In this document: positions 11,543 through 22,089 of the stretch, one piece after another
Layout: each line of letters begins with the position of its first letter
Position numbering within the stretch: position 1 is the stretch's first letter
Origin: Hepsetus odoe
Taxonomy: Eukaryota; Chordata; Actinopteri; Characiformes; Hepsetidae
Assembly: GCA_017165825.1 (NCBI GenBank)
Contig: CM029378.1
Location: 18,197,911 to 18,261,910, forward strand
Direction of reading: 5' to 3'
DNA length: 64,000 bases
The notes under the pieces: model-generated
Seen by the model: the letters and a program-made list of their open reading frames with translations, nothing else
The model's database searches: none
What the model was told of the DNA's origin: nothing
Translations under genes and position numbers: made by a program

Positions 11543-14500
11543 ATGACTACCACCGAGTCTAAGTCTGAGCTCTTCACCATCGATGGTGCAGAAATAGTTA
11601 AAAACCAGAGAGATCAGGCCGGTTCCACGGGCTTCTTTGAACGCTACGTGCAGCCCTGCCTGGCTGAGCTTCTGGGCTCCACGCTCTTCATCTTTGTGGG
11701 CTGCATCTCAGTCATCAGCAATGTGGGCATCACAGGCAGCATCCAGCCTGCACTGGCACATGGACTGGCACTGGCCATCATGATTGCAGTGCTTGGAGAG
11801 ATCAGGTCAGGACTTCTTTCCATTAATGGCTATCATGAGGATTATAGTCATTTGATTATATTACATACAACACCTTTTCATGATTAAGTAATATGAAGGA
11901 TTTAGTATCAATCTTTTTGGTAAACATTATAAAGATGATGAATACAACAGAGCCCTTGGACTCTAGAGCGAGACAAAAAAAGATATACTCATGTATAACT
12001 CCTAAAAACTCCAGACTCCAGTTATTAATCTCAAGACTTTTTAAGTAACTTTTGTGGATTATTAAAAATGATAAAGTAGCTTTCATTAGTTATATGAGTG
12101 GATTACCGATATTTTCCAGACCTAGACTGGGTCTATAGTTATGATAATTATTAACAGATGATTAATTATCATATACAGTGCCTTGCAAAGTATTCACCCC
12201 CTTGGCATTTTTCATGTTTTTTTTTTTTTTGTTGCCTCACAACCTGGAATTAAAATGGGCTGTTTGAGAGTTTGGACCATTTCATTTACAGAACATGCCC
12301 ACAGCTTTGAAGATTTTTTACATTTATTTTATTTTATTGTGAAGCAAACAACAAATAGGACAAAATAACAGAAACCTCAGCATGCATAACTATTCCCCCT
12401 AAAGTCAGTACTTTTTAGAGGCACCTTTTGCGGCAATTACAGCTGCAAGTCTCTTTGGATAAGTCTCTGTGAGCTTGCCACATCTTGCCACTGGGATTTT
12501 TGTCCATTCCTCAAGGCAAAACTGCTCCAGCTCCTTCATATTGGATGGTTTTCACTTGTGAACAGCAATCTTTAAGTCTGACCACAGATTCTCAATTGGA
12601 TTCAGGTCTGAACTTTGACTAGGCCATTCCAACACATTTAAATGTTTCCCTTTAAACCACTCAAGTGTTGCTTTAGCAGGATGCTTCAGGTCATTGTCCT
12701 GCTGGAAGGTGAACCTCCGTCCCCGTCTCAAATCACAGGCAGACTGGCACAGGTTTTGCTCAAGTATATCCCTGTATTTAGCACCATCCATCTTTTCCTT
12801 GACTCAGACTAGTTTCCCAGTCCCTGCTACTGAAAAACCTCTCCACAGCATGATGCTGCCACCACCATGTTTTACTGTGACGATGGTGTTCTTGGGGTGA
12901 TGGGATGTGTTGGGTTTGCGCCAGACATAGCATTTTCCTTGTTGGCTGAAAAGTTCAATCTGACCAGAGCACCTTCCTCCATACATTTGGGGAGTCGCCC
13001 ACATGCCTTTTGGCAAACTCAAAACGTGCCTTTTTATTTTTAACGTTAAGTAATGGCCACTCTTCCATAAAGCCCAGCTCTATGGAGTGTACGGCTTATT
13101 GCGGTCCTATGGACAGATTCTCCAGTCTATGCTCCTTCAGGGTTACCTTTGGTCTCTGTGCTGCCTCTCTGATTAATGTCCTCCTTGCCTGGTCTGTGAT
13201 TTTTGGTGGGTGGCCCTCTCTTGGCAGGTTTGTTGTGGTACCATGTTCTTTCCATTTGAAGATGATGGATTTGATGGTGCTCCAGGGGATCATCAGAGAT
13301 TTGGATATTTTTTTTTATAACCCAACCCTGACTTGTACTTCTCAACAACTTTGTCCCTGACTTATTTGGCGCTCCTTGGTCTCCATGTTGTGATGCCTCT
13401 GGCATAGTGGTGTTGCAGCCTCTGGGGCCTTTTAGAAAGGTGTGTTTATACTTTCAAATCATGTGACGCTTAGACTGCACACAGGGGGACTTCATTTCTC
13501 TAATTATGTGACTTTTGAAGGTAATTGGTTGCAGCAGGACTTTTTGGGGGCTTCATGGCAATTGCATATGCACATGCCAATTTTCAGTTTTTTATTATTA
13601 TTTTGTATATAATAGGCACTGTATGTAACTATAACTATGTATGTAACTACATTGTAATATTTATGAATAAACAATACATTACAATGAACATTACGAACAT
13701 TATTCACTGCTGCCCTCTAAAGGCATTATTGCATCAATCAGCATTTACCATCATTGCGCATAGCGTCTCTATAAATGCATAAAGGAAAATATTAAAATAA
13801 TAAAAATCATATTGTGATAATGTTTACTAAAACCATTGCTTCACAAATTGTTACAGGTCTAATATTAGACGACATTAGGAAAGCAGAACTGTTTTAAGGG
13901 TGGTTATTATTATTATTATTATTATTATTATAAATACTATAATAATAATAATAATTGTCTCATTGTAAATGATTAATTACAGCTATATTACTCTTTGAAA
14001 TTTACTCTTAAACATGCTTATGATGGCTAATTTCTGCAGTGGGGGTCACTTTAACCCAGCTGTGTCTGTGTGTGTGTACCTGCTGGGAGGAATGGAACTC
14101 GTCCTGCTGGGTCCATATGTGATCGCTCAGTTGTGTGGTGGGATGATTGGAGCTGGGCTTGCACAAGTAAGTCTAACTTTTGGATGATGAAATCATTATC
14201 ATCATTTATTATTTATTCTTATTATCCACTCAACATTGATGCTCATAAAAAATAATGAACCCTTAGTGCACTAATATGATTTCCATGAGTATAATAATAC
14301 ATTTAAAAAATATGAATAATAATAATAAAATATAATAAAACATTTAGATTCATTCTTTTTACGTCCTTTTAAAATTCTTCACAAAAAGGCTTAAGGACAT
14401 TCCAAATATAAGATAAATAGGAAGTGCAGTGAAATAGGATGGCCTAGTAGGGTACTGCAATATTGTTTTCTTTGACCTTCTTTCGATGTTATAATGCTTG

Positions 14501-16585
14501 GTTTGAATGAAACCTTTAACCTTTAGCCTTTAATATTTTCTGAACAGGCCATCTCTCCATCAGTTGAGTTCTATAACGCTTCTGGAGCTGCATTCAATGC
14601 AGTCAAGTCCAGTGGTGACATTGGACCTATTACTGTGGCTGAGATGATGATGACCCTCTTCCTGACCATGTCGGTCATTATGGGTGCTGTGAATGGAAGG
14701 ACTAAAAGCCAGCTGGCTCCATTCTGCATCGGCCTAACAGTGACTGCCAACATCCTTGCTGGGTGAGAGTCTCTTAATCCAGAGCAGTAGAAGGTTATAC
14801 TTCTGCTCATAAAGTGTTTACATAAAGCAGTGTTCATGCAGCTCTGAATACTCCAGCAGTCATATGTTTTCCCTTCCTAACTCATTTAAACCTCATGAGG
14901 AGTTTAGGTGATGTTAAGCCATGTGTGTTGAGAGCAGGAAGAAGTGCAGGGGTGATCAAGGAGCTTAAATTCTCAGTTTTGTTTAAGACTATTCGCACAT
15001 CACCAGCTTTCTGAAAACATTCGCTGAATATACAGTGAAGTGCATGTGCAGATGTGTGCATACTGCTTGTCAAATGTCATGATTTTGTTGATTTTATGAA
15101 ACTAAGTACACGTCTTGTATAAAGAAAACCCTTTTGCACGGTCTAATAAGCAGTAACTGTTTTGTCTTCTGAATGTGCTGAATAAACATAATGGATAAAA
15201 GACATATAAAATTTGACCTGTAAAGTACAAAGGTTATGGCAGCTTTGAAAGTTTCACGTTTTTTAACACGGTGATGGTGGTCTAGTGGTAAGATACTGTC
15301 CATATGGACCAAGCAATCACAAGTTCGAGTCATACCTTCAGCAAAACCACCAACCGGGCTCCTCAGTAAGACGCCAGGCTGCTTTAGCAAGACTGTCCCT
15401 ATAATTAGCAAATGAAAGCTGACCCGAATAAGAGCATTGTTGCCATACATGTAAATTTAAAAGATGTAAAATCATCGGCAGTTCCTTTGTGATAGGCTAC
15501 AGAAAAGAAGAACAGACATGGATTACAAAGAACTAATGCATGTCACTCTGGATAAGATGTTACGTAAATGTAAATTTGAGTGTAATTTGCACTGCTCCAC
15601 ATGAATGAAAGAATCAACACGTCTATCTTTCACTTTATTCACTTCTGATAGCACTTTTATTCATACTGCACACATCAGTAAATGAAATGCATTCTGGTTT
15701 ATAAACCGATGACTGACATAAAGATGCAAAATAATATGACCTCAGAATTTTAACCAAATGTTAATGAGTGACCTATACAGCATTCATATGATCTTGAACA
15801 GTCAAATGTATAATATGGCAAACTGTTTGGTATCTTTGTTACAGTGGAAGGATCTCTGGAGCCTGTATGAATCCAGCTCGAGCGTTTGGGCCAGCAGTGG
15901 TTGCTGGTCACTGGGTCTATCACTGGGTGTACTGGGTTGGACCTTTGGCCGGTGCTCTGCTGACTGTCAGCATTGTGAGGTATTATGAAGCACACACCAA
16001 CCTTCTTCTGCAGATAGCCACTAATATTTTTTTATGTTGTCTGCTTAAGTGGTGCAAATCAAAATATTTGTCCTTAATTTGTCATGGCTCGCAATATAAA
16101 GAATTAATTTTATAATTCTAGAGAGCTTAATCTGTGTGTTTGTTAAAATTGCTAAAATATTAAGATTCTACACTGGTCTAGTTCACCTTTGCTCAAACTT
16201 TAGTCAGCCTTAATGTTAAAACCACCTGCCTAATATTGTGAAAGTCGGCCTTGTGCCAAAACAGTTTGGCCAATCAGTCACTCAGAAGCCTACACTTCAC
16301 ATTTGTCTAGCATCCAGCACACCAGCTTTTAGAACAGACTGTTCATTTGCTGCCTGAAATATTCTTCCCCTTGTTGGGAATGTCAATTGTTGAATTTTTC
16401 CGTGGTTTTTACTGTTCATGTTGTGGCTGATTGTGTAAATATATACATACAGCTCATATAATGTTATTTATTCAACTATATGTACAGTTAGCTTAAATAC
16501 AACTAAACGAACATAAAAAACTTTCTCTGTTCTATGTTCTAGGTTGTTGATGGGTGACGAGAAGACCCGTGTCATATTAAAATGA
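11543..16585 (+). CDS. aqp8: Aquaporin-8, first tandem copy, 5 exons
   Basis: Exons: 11543-11805, 14040-14166, 14548-14762, 15845-15979, 16543-16585; 260 residues (human AQP8 261). Six-helix water channel of the AQP8 class, which also passes ammonia and hydrogen peroxide in studied vertebrates. The two pore half-helices carry canonical motifs: FNPAVS (NPA at residues 93-95) and CMNPARAFGP (NPA at 211-213), with the cysteine two residues before the second NPA (C209) and the following arginine (R214) as in AQP8. The histidine of ALAHGLA sits in helix 2, the usual selectivity-filter position. An NAS glycosylation-type site lies in the exon 3 loop. Exon 3 and 4 lengths (215 and 135) equal those of the second copy. 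Intron 1 carries a full-length Tc1 element, intron 3 a SINE, intron 4 a MITE. In zebrafish nomenclature it would be an aqp8a copy; exact orthology is not settled here. Confidence 0.95.
12176..13621 (-). mobile_element. Full-length but dead Tc1-like transposon in aqp8 intron 1
   Basis: The ends are CAGTGCCTTGCAAAG at 12176 and ...GCACTG at 13621, with TA on both sides (12174-12175, 13622-13623), the target of Tc1 elements. On the minus strand the transposase C-terminal half reads through 12791-12552 with FTFQQDNDLKHPA and DLNPIENLWSDLK, the last two acids of the DDE triad region. The N-terminal half (13293-13096) contains IPWSTIKSIIFKWKEHGT, a Tc1 helix-turn-helix. The two halves are in different frames, so the gene is inactive. 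Confidence 0.85.
13903..13955. repeat. (ATT)n / (AAT)n microsatellite
   Basis: About ten TTA units followed by inverted AATAATAATAAT, within aqp8 intron 1. Confidence 0.8.
15267..15465 (+). mobile_element. SINE family A in aqp8 intron 3
   Basis: Head GGTGGTCTAGTGGTAAGATA and B-box-like AAGTTCGAGTCATACC match the copy at 3523. The tail GAATAAGAGCATTG is degraded. A second tail-only fragment follows at about 15540-15575. Confidence 0.75.
16200..16437. mobile_element. MITE with TTAAAACCACCTGCC terminus in aqp8 intron 4
   Basis: Begins with AATGTTAAAACCACCTGCC and ends GTGGTTTTTACTGTTCATG then TTGTGGCTGAT, which are inverted versions of the same words. This is a very common teleost palindromic element. 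A left-end fragment of the same family lies near 51345. Confidence 0.65.
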
Positions 16586-17182
16586 TAAGGCATCTAGAAA
16601 AATCATTCACGAGTGTCGCCAGAGCTTCATCCATGCAAAAACAAAATGCTGTCTTGGCAAGTGACATCATCTTAAACCTAGTCAGTATGTCTAATATTTC
16701 TGATTATGAGAACAGATTAAGGTAGCAAGGAACTACATTTTACCCATGTGCTTTTCATGGATTATGAAAGGTTACTCTAAGATTCTAACTGTGCCCATAA
16801 TCTACCCGTCTTCCTTTAGACCCTATTTACAATTTGCAACAACATCAGTTCATGGTGATCAGCTTGCATCCTGTTTAGATTTCCCCTTTGTTCTTTTACA
16901 TCCAGATATTATCTGAACTCTTTTTTTCTTTTACTGTATTTTTGCAGTCAGAGCTTTCCAAACCTTGTAGCATCAAAAGAAAGAAATGACAGCTATTTGA
17001 AAGATAAGAAGGAAAGATAATTGCAGTAGAACAAAAGGGAGAATGGGCAAAGGTTTTCAACTTTAGTGTTCCTAAGCCTGTGTTTGAATACACATAAACA
17101 AGGCTCAAAATAATGACTTTAGCAAGGGCAGCGGAACAAAATTGTGGCTCACATGACATGAGATGGGCTGAACACACCACAC

Positions 17183-17220
17183 AAAAACACACCCACACAC
17201 ACACACAAACACACACAGAC
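17183..17220. repeat. (CA)n microsatellite
   Basis: Imperfect CA dinucleotide run ACACCCACACACACACACAA and continuation. Confidence 0.85.
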
Positions 17221-17949
17221 TCACATAGTGATTTCAACTCAGTGTGTTCCACTACCTTGGCATCATCAGCACAGTTACAACATATTCTGTTGGTCAGAGC
17301 TGTATTTACAACACAGACACTGTCTAATTAATGCCAAGTGTAAAAAGGATAAGACTTTTGATAATTGTTATAAGTAGTTTTGACAGACATAAATTAAATT
17401 AAACTTCCATTTAGGCAGTGAAAACAAGGTTCAATCTGAAATATTCAAGAAATAAGCATGTGTTTATTTTAATAATCCTAAAAACCTCTCTGCTGTTTGA
17501 ATTTTAATCATGTAAAATGTACTATCTTATCTGACTACATGTCTTAAGTTAAAGCATAACTAATACTAAGTTTTAAAAATAAGTTGGTGTAACGCTGGGT
17601 GGTGTGAGCTGGACAGCAATGCATAGCTGAGAGTCTTGTACTCAAATTTGTTAAACATATCTAAAGATACAGAGTTCAGGAACCACTAATCTGCAGGAGA
17701 ACACGCGAGTCAATGACTGATGCTCTGCTCGGACTCATTGAAGTCGTGAGCCCAGGTGTGCTCAGGCAGAGCAGAGCGCCATCTACCGTGACAGTTGGAT
17801 TAAAATTATAATTAAATCAAATAGAATCCTACAAAACCTCAAAGAATACAACACTAGATACATTTAATACAAATATTTTGAGAATTAAAAAAAAAAATCA
17901 TATCTAGTGTTTTAATTTTTCAAGATATATTTAAAGATGGTTTCACTTG

Positions 17950-17951
<2 letters not shown>

Positions 17952-18006
<55 letters not shown>
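17952..18006. repeat. (CT)n microsatellite
   Basis: About 27 CT units with a single A interruption near the 3' end. No coding content. Confidence 0.95.
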
Positions 18007-18619
18007 TAAAGGTATTCTTGCCGTGAGAACCATAAAACTGACTGTAACAATTTAACAAGTGTACATTGGCTGTGTATAAAACCCTTGTTGTGTTTCGTTC
18101 TCTTTGCTGTAAAAACAGCTGCATGTCTCCTTATACAGATGTGTATTTATTAACAAATGATTATTTTTGTCAAAATAAATAATTTCACTTTTATCACATA
18201 ACCACTGAGATGAACTGTTTCTCCTGACAAGTGTGAAGCAAGTCAAGGTTCACCATGAAATAAACTGCACACAAAGCAACATAGTCAGCCAAAACTGATA
18301 AGGGAATATAATACACAATCAGGACTTTATGGAGCTTGGGTTCATAATTGGTTTTATAATTCTTATGCAATGTTCATCTGAGGTGTGTTAGATGAATATA
18401 ATTAACACATATAACTTGCTGCTTGTCTCTGCAGTGGCACGTCACATACTTATTCAAATAGTTTATGTGGAAAAATTCCTTCTGGGCCCTTGCTGGAAAA
18501 ACTGTGGAGTGTGTCAGGTTCTTCCAGTATTGTTTTCACAAAGTTTGCTGCTTCAGTGTTTTTAGATCTTTTTGTCAGAGGTTTCTGTGTTGAACTGAAG
18601 TATAATTACAAGCATTTAA

Positions 18620-19850
18620 TTTATTGACAATTACATTATGTTTGTGTAAAGAATCCACATTTGCAGTACTGGCCCTTCTTTTTCAAGACCTCTGCAATTT
18701 GCCCTGCTATGCTGTCAATCAACTTCTGGGCCAAATCCTGACTGATGGAGTCCATTCTTGCATAATCAATGCTGTTGTCAGAATTTGTGAGCATTTTAGT
18801 CCAATGTTCTCTTGAGGATTGAACACAAATTCTCAATGCGGTTAAGATCTGGGGAGTTTCCTGGCCCTGTACCCCAAATTTTTATGTTTTGTTCCACGAG
18901 ACACTTAGTTATAAATTTTACCTCATGGCACGGTGCTCCATCATGCTGGAAAAGGGATCTTTATACACCAAACTGTTCTTGGATGATTGGGAGAAAATAC
19001 TCTCTGAGGATGTTTTGGTTCCATTCATTATTTTAGGGTGTGTTTTTTGGCAAAATTGTGAGTGAGCCCACTCTCTAGGCTGAAAAGTACATCCACACAT
19101 GAATGGTCTCAGGATGCTTTACTGTTGGCATGACACAGGAGTGATGGTAGCGCTAATCTTTTCTTCTCCGGAAAATCTTTATTCTGGATACCCCAAACAA
19201 TCGGAAAGGGGCTTCATCAGTCCAATCTCTGTAGCTGTTGCTGAATATCAGTCTTTCCCTGATGTTTTTCTTGGAGAGCATTGGCTTCTTTTCTGTGTGT
19301 GCAGATGCACTCACACACACCTGCCTGCTGCCATTCCTGAGGAGGCTCTGCACTGGTGGTACCCTGATCCTGCAGCCAGATCAATTTTTGGAAATGGTCC
19401 TGGCCTTTGCGGGACTTTCTTGGGTGCCCTGAAGCCTATTCACAATGATTGAACCTCTCTCCTTGAATTTCTTGATGATCTGATAGTTAGTTGATTTGGG
19501 TGTAATCTTACCAGCAGCAATATTCTTGCCTGTGAAGCCCTTTTTATGCAAAGCAATGAAGACTGCACATGTTTTCTTGCAGTTAACCATGGTTAACAGA
19601 GAAAGAACATTGTCCTTTTAAAGTATCTATTCTTCCTCTTGATATTCCCACAAATCTTACACTTGACCCAGTGCATAAATACGACCCAAAACATAATCAG
19701 AGTCCTTGAAGCTGATGAAGGGGACCCAATGAAACAAATGAGACAAAAATATTTGACCTGTTTTTTTTTATTGAGAAAAATGATCCATAATTATATATTT
19801 TTGAATGTCAAAAGTATGTGAATTTCTACGCATAATTTTGGAGGGAAAGG
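18620..19850 (-). mobile_element. Decayed Tc1-like transposon between the aqp8 copies
   Basis: On the minus strand the helix-turn-helix part reads near 19560-19450 (FIALHKKGFTGKNIA, then FKERGSIIVNR). The catalytic part reads near 18955-18830, with FQHDGAPCH and a PGNSPDLNRIENL-like run. Frames are broken by stops. The right end contains AAAAGTATGTGAATTTCTA (19808-19826), which resembles a Tc1 inverted repeat. The outer limits are approximate. Confidence 0.75.
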
Positions 19851-19997
19851 TAAAGGCAAGTGTTTTACATCAATGGGATTAGAATCGGGGTGAATGGACA
19901 CCCTGTTCTATTGAAAGAAGAGGGATCTATCAAGGTATAAAGAGTAAAGTTAAATTTAAATCAACTTAATATTGTTTAATAATTTAATGTTGTTTAA

Positions 19998-20190
19998 TTT
20001 ACAGCATTTAGTAGACACTCTTATCAAGAGCGACTTCCATGTTCTAATTACAGGGACAGTCACCCTGGAGCAACTCCGGGTTAAGAGTTTTGCTCAGAAA
20101 CCCAATGGTGGTAGTACAAGAGGTGGGATTTGAACCTGTGACCTCTTGATCCATAGGCAAGCATCCTACCGCTAGACCACCAACACCCCC
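19998..20190 (-). mobile_element. SINE family A
   Basis: Reverse-oriented copy: TTTAGTAGACACTCTTATCA tail at the left, GGGATTTGAACCTGTGACC B-box region and TAGACCACCAACACC head at the right. Confidence 0.85.
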
Positions 20191-20325
20191 AAATTGTCAA
20201 AATTTCTGCACCTGATAGATAAATATGACTTGATGAAAACATATAAAAGCTTTCCTGGCCTATATGCAGCAAATCAGACTCAAACCACGATAGTACATTC
20301 ACCATCAAATGTGTCTTGAAATAAT

Positions 20326-20537
20326 AATCCTTTATTTATAATCCCACGAATGGGAAATTCGTTCTCGGCATTTCACCCATGTGCAGCAGTGGGCTGCTAT
20401 TGAAAGCACCCGGGGAGCAGTGATGGGGACGGCACCTTGCTCAAGGGTACCTCAGGGCAACCTACTGGGAAGGGGTTCGAACCCCTGATCCTCTGATCAT
20501 GTGGCTAACGCCCTAACCACTAGGCCACCGCTGCCCA
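20326..20537 (-). mobile_element. SINE family B
   Basis: Reverse-oriented copy with GGGGAGCAGTGATGGGGACG, TTGCTCAAGGGTACCTCAGG, GGTTCGAACCCC (B box) and CTAACCACTAGGCCACCGCT (A-box end). Other copies are at 10440, 31298, 35480, 40990, 41372 and 61288. Confidence 0.85.
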
Positions 20538-20562
20538 AAAATGACATTTTCAGAGTGATAGG

Positions 20563-20602
20563 AAGGAGTTGGTGACAAGAAGACCCGTGTCATATTTAAA
20601 TA
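20563..20602 (+). pseudogene. Relic exon 5 of a third aqp8 copy
   Basis: The stretch GACAAGAAGACCCGTGTCAT (20573-20592) and its continuation closely match exon 5 of the first aqp8 (GACGAGAAGACCCGTGTCAT at 16556-16575), followed by TTTAAATAA where the live gene has TTAAAATGA. The AG acceptor is degraded and no exons 1-4 were found upstream; a SINE-B copy sits immediately 5'. It keeps the same downstream neighbours as the live gene. It is therefore the remnant of a lost tandem member. Confidence 0.75.
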
Positions 20603-21465
20603 ATCAGATTCATGAGGTGCCCTAATCTGGTTACACATATGCCTCTTATGGATAAATGCTTTTTGATTATGCTTTTGATTTCTGATTATGCACCATCAGG
20701 AAATTAGATCTGAATTTACTGAATGGGCCCATAATCTACACTCTAGGCATATTGCTGTAGCCCCTGTTTACCACAGCATATTTGCCCTTTTCGCTCTCTT
20801 TTTCCCCTTTTCACTCTTTGTTTGCCAAGAAAACCATAAAACTGACTCTAACAATTTTACGAGTGTACACTGACTGTGTATAAAACCCTTGTTGATTTTC
20901 TTTGTCTCTTCTGCATAAAAAATACAGCTGCTTGTCTCCTGATACAGATTCTTTTGTAACAGTGTCTTTTGTAACAGAAGGTTATGTATCAATATAAATC
21001 ATTTCCCTTTCATCAGATAACCACTGAGCTGAACTGAACTGAGGTCAAGGTTTCACATGAAATAAACATCAGCGAAGATAAGAAGTAACAGGACTATAGT
21101 ACTTCTAGAAAAAAATAAGTAAAGTGAATGATTTCCATGCCACCTTGTTCAAAAACAAAAATATCAAGAGTTCCCTAATTTCACATTCAGCATTGTGTAT
21201 GTTATAAAATTCAGCAATTGAATATTACAGACATACAGTAACTCAGCAAGAGGTGATAAACTGCACACAAAGGCACAATGTCAGCCTGTTAGCCAATATA
21301 CTACACAATCAGGACTTTATGGGGATTGGGTTAATAATTGGGTTAATAATTCTTATGCAATGTTCATTTGAGGTGTGTGATGAAAATAATTTCCACAGAT
21401 AAATTGATTGTATCTGAAGTGGCACGTCACATCCTTATTAAAATAGCGTATGTGGAAAATCTAAT
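20603..21465. repeat. Duplicated block, distal copy
   Basis: Same ordered words as the proximal block: GCCCATAATCTAC (20729), ACCATAAAACTGACT (20832), GTATAAAACCCTTGTTG (20879) and GGCACGTCACATCC (21421). An insert of about 180 bases splits it near 21070-21250. It ends about 625 bases before the second aqp8. The remaining 21470-22089 shows no other gene. Confidence 0.7.
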
Positions 21466-22089
21466 TCTGTACATGTGTTGGAAGAAGCTAAAGACTGTTA
21501 CATGAAGTAACAGGTATTTGTCCAATGTAGCTGCAGAAACCGATGAGCTCCATTATTGCAAATAATTTGTTTTTTAGTTAGCAAAGCTGATGCAGTTTAG
21601 TTTTCAGCTAAAAACAGCTAAAAAGCAAAGTTCAGACATGCTCAACAGTGAAAAATGACATCCCTCTGCCGACTGTAGTGCACAAGACGAATTGAGGAGT
21701 ATAAAATATGTACGATGACTTTTGCAAAGGCCAAATGTTATGTTTGATACTTTCCCAACATGTTAGATGCACAAATGAATTATTGTTTTCTGTAGAGGAC
21801 ATGTACTTACTTTCACATCAGCATGAGTAAGCTGTGTGGTACCAGTGAGTGAAAGTATGGACCACAAGTTTTAAGAGGTTAATAAAAATATCATCCCACT
21901 GCCAGGTCAGTTTTTTTATCTAACCTGCAAACACGTCATGTATTGTTAAGCTAGTCTGGACCCAATTGAGGTCAAGGTGTTAGGAACAGTTACAGTGTTT
22001 ACTTCATGCCAATAAATGAGGCAACTTGAGAATGACAGTCAGTTACTGCTTGCATTTGAAGCAGATTAAGTGCACAGACGTAAAGCAAC

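Larger units (their letters stand above)
16543..18480. repeat. Duplicated block, proximal copy (aqp8 exon 5 plus downstream)
   Basis: Exon 5 of the first aqp8, the 3' region with GCCCATAATCTAC (about 16793) and the stretch 18028-18477 each recur in the same order and orientation at 20563-21465. Shared words include ACCATAAAACTGACT, GTGTATAAAACCCTTGTTG, ACACAATCAGGACTTTATGG and GGCACGTCACAT. This copy is interrupted by unrelated sequence, including CA and CT microsatellites. I read it as a segmental duplication from the aqp8 amplification. Confidence 0.7.
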
